From the NCBI RefSeq assembly GCF_947631555.1, contig NZ_CANRLT010000016.1:1-39451 (forward strand): DNA of 39,451 bases. Direction: 5' to 3'. Each line of letters starts with the position of its first letter. Within the stretch, counting starts at the first letter, position 1. This DNA is from an uncultured Mailhella sp. (GTDB lineage: Bacteria > Desulfobacterota > Desulfovibrionia > Desulfovibrionales > Desulfovibrionaceae). This document shows, in pieces, positions 28,487 through 35,182 of this stretch. A model generated the notes under the pieces. That model was not told the origin of the DNA, did not search any database, and worked only from the letters and a program-made list of their open reading frames with translations. A program made the position numbers and the translations under genes.

Positions 28487-29389
28487 ATGGCATACAAAAC
28501 CCGCGGTGATCTTGCCGCCGCATCGAACATTACACGGAGTGAGGCTCCGCTGCTCTGCGACTTTGTCGAGGAGCGCTATCTGCCGTTCGTCCGGCAGAAC
28601 AAGCGGAGCTGGAAGGTGGATCAGGGCAACCTGGAACGGCATGTGCTGCCGTATCTTGGCTCGTACCGGCTGCCCGACATCACCGCGGGCACGCTTCTGG
28701 CATGGATCGATGCACTTGAACAGAGCGGGCTTTCGTACAGCACCTGTTTCCGTCAGTTCTGGCTGGCCAAGTATGTGCTGAACTGCGCCGTACACTGGGG
28801 TGTGCTGGCCAGTGACGCGGCTTTCAAGTCTGCCGGCATGCCCGCCAGACCGGGCCGCAGCCCTGTGCTGCTGGAACTTCCTGAGCTCGTCAGGCTCTTC
28901 GATATCCTCAAGAAGTATCCGTACTGGGCTTCAGCCAACGCCATCCGTCTGATGCTGCTCACGGGAGCCGGCAAGTCCGAGGTGCTCGGCGCCCGCTGGG
29001 AAGACGTGGACCTTGCCCGCGGCGTCCTGGCCGTGCCCGCAAACTTTACCGGACGGCGGCGGCTGATCCCGCTGAACAACGAAGCGCAGAAGTTTCTTGA
29101 GAAGCTGCCGCGGTACAAGGGCGTGCCGTGGCTGTTCACGACAAGCAGCGGGACGCGCCTCACCTACATCACCCGCGACTGGTACCAGATACGCGACGAG
29201 TTCGGGCATCCTGAACTTCGCCTCCAGGATCTGCGTCATACCTTCGCAAACGTCCTGGTGAGCATGGGCGTCAGTCAGAGCGAACTGCGTACGCTCCTCG
29301 GCCACTACAAACCGGGGGCACTGGAGCTGGCGCGCGAGGTTCAGCGCGGAGAATGTTTTCATAAGCGGTTCAAGGAAAACAGAGCATGA
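28487..29389 (+). CDS. tyrosine-recombinase-like protein lacking catalytic residues
   Basis: A 300-aa protein with the full integrase layout. The N-terminal SAM-like core-binding domain runs over ~18-115 (DFVEERYLPFVRQNKRSWKVDQ onward) and the C-terminal catalytic fold over ~125-290. In the expected motifs, however, TG-x-R reads TGAGKSE (Arg to Gly), the beta-hairpin Lys position reads ANFTGRRR, H-x-x-R-H reads QDLRHTFA (His to Gln), and nine residues after LLGH the nucleophile Tyr position is Ala. Only the second Arg and the LGH His remain. Strand exchange is therefore unlikely, but DNA binding is plausible. The ATG at 28487 was chosen because similarity with copy 1 is in frame only from about there; an ATG at 28454 lies inside site B2. 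The stop overlaps the next gene by ATGA, so it is the first gene of the glycan operon. Confidence 0.88.
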   Translation: MAYKTRGDLAAASNITRSEAPLLCDFVEERYLPFVRQNKRSWKVDQGNLERHVLPYLGSYRLPDITAGTLLAWIDALEQSGLSYSTCFRQFWLAKYVLNCAVHWGVLASDAAFKSAGMPARPGRSPVLLELPELVRLFDILKKYPYWASANAIRLMLLTGAGKSEVLGARWEDVDLARGVLAVPANFTGRRRLIPLNNEAQKFLEKLPRYKGVPWLFTTSSGTRLTYITRDWYQIRDEFGHPELRLQDLRHTFANVLVSMGVSQSELRTLLGHYKPGALELAREVQRGECFHKRFKENRA

Positions 29390-30903
29390 AAGTCATCATT
29401 CAAGCCGGCGGGCTGGGCTCCCGCATGAACGAACTGACACGGAACAAGCCCAAGGGTCTGATTCCCATACAGTATCGTCCCATTCTCTTTCATCTGTTTC
29501 AGAAATGGCCGGGCGAGGAGTTCATCATCATCGCCGATTACAAGTTCGACGTGATCGACCGCTATCTTTCCACCTTTGCCAGAAACGTGAACTATGTGCT
29601 GATCAAGGCGGAACGCAAGGGCAATGCCGCGGCGCTGAAGCAAGCCGCCGCGCTCATCCCCGAACAGGAGCCGTTCATCGTCATCTGGTCTGACCTGATT
29701 CTGGCGGACAGCTTCGAGATTCCCGCTGTGAAACCCGGCTGCACGGTGGGCGTGGCCTCGTTCCCCTGCTCCTGGAGCCTGAAGGACGGCAGACTTGTCC
29801 GCGAACAGCATGAGGGCAAGGGCGTGGCCGGACTGTACGTCTTTTCCGACAGGCGCTTTCTGCAGGAGGTGCCGGAGGAAGGTTCCTTTACCAGGTGGCT
29901 TGCCCAGGCGGGCATTCCTCTGCACGAACTGCCCATCGAGGCCAGCGATGTGGGTACGCATGCCGCCTATGACAGGCTGAACATCAGCGAGAACCGCTGC
30001 CGCCCCTACAACCGGATAGAGATACAGGGCGACAGGGTCGTCAAAACCGGCCTCACGGACGAGGCGCGGAAGCTCATCGACAGGGAAATCCGCTGGTACG
30101 GCAAGGTTTCCTCCTACGGCTTCACCGCCGTTCCCAGACTGTATTCCGAGAAGCCGCTAGTTCTGGAGCGGATACTGGGCGACAACATCTTTCATTCATC
30201 CCTTTCAGACAGCGAGAAGAAAGCGGCCATCGACCGCCTGACCGCCGCGCTGGACACACTGCACCGCTATGACTCCATTCCCGCCGACGCCTGGGACATC
30301 TACAGAGAATACTTCGCCAAAACGCTTGAGCGGCTGCGGAGCATACAGGATGTTCTGCCCTTCGCCTCCGAGGAAACTATCGTCATCAACGGCACGCCCT
30401 GCCTCAACGTACTCAGGAAGCCGCATATCCTGCGCAAGGCCGTCATGAACCATCTGCTGACGGAAAAATTCGTGCCCATCCACGGCGACTGTACCCTCAC
30501 GAACACGCTTATCGATGACAAGGGCGAGATCTTCTTCATCGACGCGCGCGGCTACTTCGGCAAGTCCGAGGTGCTCGGCGATGAATACTACGACTGGGTG
30601 AAGCTCTACTACTCCATCAACGCCAACTTCGACCAGTTCAATATCAAGAATTTCTCCCTCGCCATCGATCATGACCATGTGTTCTACGAGATCCACAGCG
30701 GCGGCTGGGAACATCTGACCGACTATTTCCTTTCCAGAATACCGAACGCCGATGTTTCAAGGATCAAGCTCATCCATGCCATAGTCTGGCTTTCTCTGGC
30801 TTCCCACTGCTGGGAGGACTACGACTCCATGTGTCTGGCCTTCTACAACGGTACGGCGCTCTTCCACGAATGGCGCGAGGAGTTCGGCAATGTCCGGAAC
30901 TGA
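29386..30903 (+). CDS. bifunctional sugar nucleotidyltransferase - APH-type kinase
   Basis: A 505-aa two-domain protein. Residues 1-~215 are a nucleotidyltransferase fold (AGGLGSRMNELTRNKPKGLIPI at ~7-28, with Asp in WSDLI ~103). Residues ~225-505 are an aminoglycoside/choline-kinase-like fold, with the catalytic loop IHGDCTLTNTLID (~365-377) and the metal-binding FFIDARG (~383-389). It probably phosphorylates a sugar or small alcohol and activates it as an NDP derivative for a capsule or LPS. Substrate and nucleotide are unknown. It starts within the recombinase-like stop codon (ATGA) and is followed by an overlapping HAD gene, so these genes act as one pathway. GC content is high, like the core genome. 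Confidence 0.88.
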   Translation: MKVIIQAGGLGSRMNELTRNKPKGLIPIQYRPILFHLFQKWPGEEFIIIADYKFDVIDRYLSTFARNVNYVLIKAERKGNAAALKQAAALIPEQEPFIVIWSDLILADSFEIPAVKPGCTVGVASFPCSWSLKDGRLVREQHEGKGVAGLYVFSDRRFLQEVPEEGSFTRWLAQAGIPLHELPIEASDVGTHAAYDRLNISENRCRPYNRIEIQGDRVVKTGLTDEARKLIDREIRWYGKVSSYGFTAVPRLYSEKPLVLERILGDNIFHSSLSDSEKKAAIDRLTAALDTLHRYDSIPADAWDIYREYFAKTLERLRSIQDVLPFASEETIVINGTPCLNVLRKPHILRKAVMNHLLTEKFVPIHGDCTLTNTLIDDKGEIFFIDARGYFGKSEVLGDEYYDWVKLYYSINANFDQFNIKNFSLAIDHDHVFYEIHSGGWEHLTDYFLSRIPNADVSRIKLIHAIVWLSLASHCWEDYDSMCLAFYNGTALFHEWREEFGNVRN

Positions 30904-31270
30904 ACTGCGGCTCTCTCCCCTCGCCCACACCTGGCTCTTCGATTTCGACGGCACGCTGGTCGTGCACAACGGCTACAAGAGCGGCCGCGACGAATGGCTG
31001 CCAGGGGCGCTGGAATTTCTCAAGTCACTTCCCGAAGGCGACACCGTGATCATCCTCACGGCGCGGGAACGGGCCGCCCGTGAAAAGACCGAAGCCTTTC
31101 TGCGCAGCTATGGCGTGCGCTACGACCATCTTTTTTTCGAGATCCCCGTGGGGGAACGGATACTGCTCAACGACTGCAAGCCCTCCGGCCTGCCCTGCGC
31201 CTACGCCGTCCGCCCCGTAAGAAATCAGGGACTCGCCCATCTTTCCCTCGTCATCGATGAGAATCTTTAG
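30890..31270 (+). CDS. HAD-superfamily phosphatase-like protein
   Basis: A small 126-aa protein with HAD motif I WLFDFDGTLVVHNG (nucleophile Asp ~18, second Asp ~20) and motif II VIILTARE (~53-60). A C-terminal NDCKPSGL (~94-101) may supply motifs III/IV. There is no cap domain, so it resembles compact HAD phosphatases found in sugar-nucleotide clusters. It overlaps the nucleotidyltransferase-kinase by 14 nt, with GAGGAG upstream of its ATG, indicating coupled translation. The likely role is dephosphorylation of a sugar-phosphate intermediate; the substrate is unknown. Confidence 0.82.
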   Translation: MSGTELRLSPLAHTWLFDFDGTLVVHNGYKSGRDEWLPGALEFLKSLPEGDTVIILTARERAAREKTEAFLRSYGVRYDHLFFEIPVGERILLNDCKPSGLPCAYAVRPVRNQGLAHLSLVIDENL

Positions 31271-31279
31271 GAGAACGTC

Positions 31280-32170
31280 ATGCAGATACTGAAGCCCATA
31301 GTGCATGAAACCATCTGGGGAGGCTCATTGCTGACCCCGTACTCGGGCAGCGGCTGCACCAGCATAGGGCACCTGTATTCCGCCATCGACACGGCGGAAT
31401 TCAACAACGTCATTGCCGGCGGCAGCTATGCGGGCCGGACGCTCCATGAGTGGTTTGCCGGGAACAAGGCGCGCTTCGGCCTTGAACGCTATACGGAGCT
31501 GCCCATACTCATGGCCCTTGTGGAAGCCCGCCAGAACCTCTCCATCCAGGTACACCCGAACGACGCCATGGCCCGCAGCCTGGAAGGCCTGCCCTTTGGC
31601 AAGAACGAATCCTTCTACACGCTCAAGGCCCCGGCCTGCGGCAGGATGTACAACGGCTGCAAGGCGTCTTCCGTGGAAGAGATGCGGGAAAGGATCGCCG
31701 CGGGCCGCATCGCCGAGACTCTGGACATGATGCCCTGCGCGGCGGGCGACTATGTGTACGTCACCGGCGGCACGCTTCATGCCGCGACAGCGGGCAGCCT
31801 GCACTTCGAGATCGAGGAAAACTGCGAAAAGACCTACCGCTTCTACGATTTCGACCGTGTGGACAAAAACGGTCAGAAGCGCCCCCTACAGCTGGAAAAG
31901 GCGCTGGCCTGCCTTGAGGTCTCGCAGAAGTCCGTCTCCCGCAGGTACGATGGCGGTCCCATTGAAGAGCGCATGTACGCAACGCAGCTCATCCAGCATC
32001 AGAGCCGCTTTGTCAACGAACGTGACATGTTTGCCTTTGCCGTGCTGCTGCGCGGGGAGAAATCCGTCCTCGGCATTTCCGTCCTGCCCGGCACGGCCGT
32101 GCTGCTGGAACCTGGTGAGGCGCTCGATGTCTCCGGCTGCGATGTCATGATCGCCTGGCCCAAACGCTGA
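31280..32170 (+). CDS. class I mannose-6-phosphate isomerase family protein
   Basis: A 296-aa cupin metalloenzyme of the ManA family, which interconverts aldose- and ketose-6-phosphates such as mannose-6-P and fructose-6-P. Seen: the N-terminal ETIWGGSLL, the metal-ligand block LSIQVHPND (~90-98), GKNESFYTL (~109-117, ligand Glu), GDYVYVTGGTLHA (~155-167, ligand His) and EIEENCEKTYRFYDF. AGGAG lies 7 nt before the ATG. Being embedded in a glycan operon next to an epimerase, it may act on a dedicated intermediate and not in central mannose metabolism. Confidence 0.9.
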   Translation: MQILKPIVHETIWGGSLLTPYSGSGCTSIGHLYSAIDTAEFNNVIAGGSYAGRTLHEWFAGNKARFGLERYTELPILMALVEARQNLSIQVHPNDAMARSLEGLPFGKNESFYTLKAPACGRMYNGCKASSVEEMRERIAAGRIAETLDMMPCAAGDYVYVTGGTLHAATAGSLHFEIEENCEKTYRFYDFDRVDKNGQKRPLQLEKALACLEVSQKSVSRRYDGGPIEERMYATQLIQHQSRFVNERDMFAFAVLLRGEKSVLGISVLPGTAVLLEPGEALDVSGCDVMIAWPKR

Positions 32171-32195
32171 ACGGCAGAAAAAGCGGGAATCCGTC

Positions 32196-32834
32196 ATGTC
32201 CTTTTTGCTTTCTCCTTCGCTGATGTGCGCCGACCTCGGAAGGCTGAGGGAAGAAATTTTGTCCCTCGAAGCCGCGGGGGCGGACAGCTACCACATCGAC
32301 ATCATGGACGGGGAATTCGTGCCCAACTTCGCCCTTTCCTGGGCGGATGCCGCCGCCGTGCGCAAACTGACGAAACGCCCTCTCGAAGTCCACCTTATGG
32401 TGAAAAATCCCCTGCTGCACCTTCCGTACGCCTTTGCCTGCGGCGTGGACATTATCTTCATTCACTTAGAATCCGGCAGCTTTGCCGAGTGTGTGCGGCG
32501 CATCAGGGCGGAAGGCCGGGAAGCGGGCATGGTGCTGAACCCGGAAACGCCTCTGGAAGAAGCGGAAGACTTCCTGGACGAGGTGGACAGGGTCATGCTC
32601 ATGCGGGTGAAGCCCGGCTTTGCCGGACAGTCCGCCGTGCCGGGGATAGAAGAGAGAATCGCCGCCTTTGCCGCCAGACGGGGACAGGGCGTCCTCTGTC
32701 TGGACGGCAACGTCGGGCCGGACGTGGTGAAGAAATGGAAGGCGCAGGGCGTTGGCTCCTTTGTGCTGGGCACCTCCGCCCTTTTCGGCAAGCAAAAACT
32801 CTACGCTGAACTTATGGCAGACCTGCGGCAGTAG
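32196..32834 (+). CDS. ribulose-phosphate/allulose-6-phosphate 3-epimerase family protein
   Basis: A 212-aa TIM-barrel ketose-phosphate 3-epimerase. Metal and catalytic residues are present: HIDIMDGEFVPNF (~33-45), EVHLMV (~64-69) and LDG (~168-170). Several blocks differ from housekeeping Rpe: MRVKPGFAGQ for the common MSVNPGFGGQ, LDGNVG for VDGGI, and a C-terminal FVLGTSALFG. From memory these look closer to allulose-6-P 3-epimerase (AlsE: PGFAGQ, VGTSGLF) than to Rpe. This suggests a hexulose-phosphate substrate, but the assignment rests on a few motifs. It follows the isomerase by 25 nt. Confidence 0.87.
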   Translation: MSFLLSPSLMCADLGRLREEILSLEAAGADSYHIDIMDGEFVPNFALSWADAAAVRKLTKRPLEVHLMVKNPLLHLPYAFACGVDIIFIHLESGSFAECVRRIRAEGREAGMVLNPETPLEEAEDFLDEVDRVMLMRVKPGFAGQSAVPGIEERIAAFAARRGQGVLCLDGNVGPDVVKKWKAQGVGSFVLGTSALFGKQKLYAELMADLRQ

Positions 32835-32846
32835 AAGGAGAAAATA

Positions 32847-35126
32847 ATGCACTACAATTACCAAGATGGACATTATCCGGCTAAAGCTCCTCATTATCAA
32901 ACTTTGGCCAAAATCCGCGAAGAAATAAAAAAACTGTGCTATAAAGATTGTTATAATCTTATTTTACATAAGCATCTAGGCGATAATTTTTATCTTATTT
33001 TGGCAAGAAAAAAATTTGAAGAAATTTATGGAGCTAAACTTCATTTTATTATTCGGCCTCAGCATGAGTTTCTCATGAAATTTTTTAATATTGTCGATTA
33101 TGACATTTATGATCTTGATTCATTTGTCAATAAAAATAATGACTTGAAAGAATGTTTTTTGGGAACTCCCGATGTGCAGCATCAAAATCCAGACTGGCTG
33201 CACAATGAAGTATTTCTTTCAATTTTTCCAGGTATACCAGTTATAGGAGAGCCATTCGTCTGCGTTAATGTATTTCACTGGTTTATTATGTATGCTAATT
33301 ACTGGTGTTATATTTGGCCATGTTCCTTGGGTTTGGACACAGATTACCTTTTTTCCGTACCGAACCCCCCTAGAGGTCTTTCCATACAAGTAAAGAAAAA
33401 ACTTGCCTCCATCGCCCCTCTTAACAAAATCGTGCTTTTCGCCCCGGAAGCGGCCACGACTATTGAAATTCCCGTGCAGTTCTGGAACATCATTGCGGAG
33501 CATGTCCACGCGCAGGGCTATACCGTCCTTGTCAATTCCCAGAAGTACCGTCTGGCGCACGGTATTTCCGCCTTTGACCTCGGACTGTCCCTGGAAGACG
33601 TGGTGGCGCTGGGGCTTTCCTGCGCCGGCGTGTTCGGTCTCCGTTCCGGCCTTTGCGATGTGCTTGTGGGCGCAGGTGATCGGCTTTTTGTAGTATATCC
33701 CTCCGAGCTGCGCAGGGAAATGGGCAGCCTGAACGTCCCCTTCGCCTTTCCCACGGGCGTCCATGAGATCCTTCTCCACAACTGGCAGATCACTGGCAAC
33801 ATCGTGTGGGAAGGGAAGGACTTGACCCCAGCACTGCAAAAACAGGTGAAGGCGTGGCATCGATGGTATCTCAAGGAGAAGTGGCAGGCTTTCTTTTCTG
33901 TTAACAAGTCCAGCAAGCAACATCATCGTTTCTGGAAACGCATATGGGAACAGTGTGGCGGTCAGGCAAAACATTTTCCTGTTGCCAATAAAAATATTCT
34001 CTTTCGCCCAGAACCGGAAAAAATAACGTTTGGCCCATTTCCCATCTATGAGCGAAGCTATGTTTCCGACCGCGTCAAGACCTCCGTTCTGGGTGGGCTT
34101 TTGCACAAGGTGCGGCATAACGACCGTTCCTGCCGTCTGCACCTTTTCGGTCTCTGCGTCTATTCGCGGCGCTTTACACTCTTCAGGACGACCCGGGTGC
34201 TCGGCGTCACCATCCAGAAAAAGCCGTGGCGGGACAGGCTGATTGAAGAATTTACCCGTCAGCTCGAGCCGGCGCGGCACAAGGTCTATCTTTTACCCTA
34301 TCACATCGGCGAAACCTATGTCTTTCTCGCCCATGCGGAAAGCTGGCTCAAGGGAGACCATGGAGACATACAGGTGGCGGTGTGGCAGAAAAATCAGCTG
34401 CCCCTGTACCGGATGTTTCTTCCAGCGGATATTCCCCTGGTCAGCATCTCGATGGGATACGGGCAGCAGTGCGCTCTCTTTGGCAGCGAGCCGGTGACGG
34501 CGGGCGAGTTCACCGTCTTTTCCGCCGATGCGCATATTGACAGGACGCTTCTGGCCGGGCTGCGCAACACGGGTTCCGGCGACTTCTACGCGCATATCAA
34601 GGCCGTGCTTCAGGCCGGAGACCAGCTGCCCCGTCCGCCTCGCATTGCGCCGGCCATAAAAAGCATGGTGGACGACGTACTCGACGGATTCGGCATGAAG
34701 CCGCGCTTTGCCGTGCTCCTGCCGGAGGCAAACTGTTCGATGCCGCTTGCCGAAGAATTCTGGCAGAAGCTGGCTCACGGCCTTCAGCGGAAGGGCTATG
34801 GCGTCATCGTCAACGGCAGCCTCGCGCTGGACGGCGCAAAGACCTGCAAACTGCCCATAGACGCTTTCTACGAGCTGGCGTCCCGTTCCGCAGGCATGGT
34901 GTCCCTGGCTTCCGGCATGGCCGTGCTTCTTTCCGCCACACGGGTGAAGATGGACGTCCTCTATACCGCTTTCAAGAAAAAATTTCCTGGCTATACGTCG
35001 TCCGTGGCACTTGCCTGCTATTCCCTGCGGCATATCGAAGGCGTCTTACCGGAAACCGTCAGGGAATGGGACACGGACGAATTCTCTCTCGACAGCATAC
35101 AGGAAAACATCCTGGCCCGGTACTGA
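32847..35126 (+). CDS. tandem (double) GT-B glycosyltransferase-like protein
   Basis: A 759-aa protein built from two similar halves. The first (~40-330) has HKHLGDNFYLILARKKF near its start and later VLFAPEA...FWNIIAEHVHAQGYTVLVNS, then AGVFGLRSGLCDVL. The second (~450-745) has PYHIGETYVFLAHAESW and later AVLLPEANCSMPLAEEFWQKLAHGLQRKGYGVIVNG, then AGMVSLASGMAVLL. The paired LGD/IGE and FW...L....KGY.V.VN blocks recall heptosyltransferase-like (GT9-type) folds. An intervening segment (~395-450, FGPFPIYERSYVSDRV...LHLFGLCVYSRRF) links them. The first ~180 codons are AT-rich and the rest GC-rich, meeting near a C6 tract (33365-33370). The donor sugar is unknown. AAGGAG lies 7 nt before the start. 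Confidence 0.8.
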   Translation: MHYNYQDGHYPAKAPHYQTLAKIREEIKKLCYKDCYNLILHKHLGDNFYLILARKKFEEIYGAKLHFIIRPQHEFLMKFFNIVDYDIYDLDSFVNKNNDLKECFLGTPDVQHQNPDWLHNEVFLSIFPGIPVIGEPFVCVNVFHWFIMYANYWCYIWPCSLGLDTDYLFSVPNPPRGLSIQVKKKLASIAPLNKIVLFAPEAATTIEIPVQFWNIIAEHVHAQGYTVLVNSQKYRLAHGISAFDLGLSLEDVVALGLSCAGVFGLRSGLCDVLVGAGDRLFVVYPSELRREMGSLNVPFAFPTGVHEILLHNWQITGNIVWEGKDLTPALQKQVKAWHRWYLKEKWQAFFSVNKSSKQHHRFWKRIWEQCGGQAKHFPVANKNILFRPEPEKITFGPFPIYERSYVSDRVKTSVLGGLLHKVRHNDRSCRLHLFGLCVYSRRFTLFRTTRVLGVTIQKKPWRDRLIEEFTRQLEPARHKVYLLPYHIGETYVFLAHAESWLKGDHGDIQVAVWQKNQLPLYRMFLPADIPLVSISMGYGQQCALFGSEPVTAGEFTVFSADAHIDRTLLAGLRNTGSGDFYAHIKAVLQAGDQLPRPPRIAPAIKSMVDDVLDGFGMKPRFAVLLPEANCSMPLAEEFWQKLAHGLQRKGYGVIVNGSLALDGAKTCKLPIDAFYELASRSAGMVSLASGMAVLLSATRVKMDVLYTAFKKKFPGYTSSVALACYSLRHIEGVLPETVREWDTDEFSLDSIQENILARY

Positions 35127-35182
35127 AACGCCTGTGAACACCGTTTGCCGCTTTAGAAAACCTATAAAACACCGAGACGAAC

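Larger units (their letters stand above)
28238..28602 (+). repeat. ~365-bp direct repeat, copy 2 (leader plus recombinase 5' end)
   Basis: Counterpart of 24619-24984, starting at AGTTCGTGCAAAAAAA and ending at GGCAGAACAA inside the recombinase-like gene. The two copies flank the 3.25-kb acylation module in direct orientation, so homologous recombination between them could delete or amplify that module. The similarity stops inside a gene, which means a rearrangement and not two independent leaders. Confidence 0.95.

Noticed and set aside
28454-29389. Longer start (ATG 28454) for the recombinase-like gene
   Set aside because: This ATG lies inside palindromic site B2. The reading frame before the FSR-x-DGLMA region is not conserved between the two repeat copies because of a 2-nt length difference.
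28487-29389. Active integrase of a prophage or integrative element
   Set aside because: No phage, plasmid or transfer genes and no attachment-site duplication at a tRNA are visible, and the catalytic residues are substituted.
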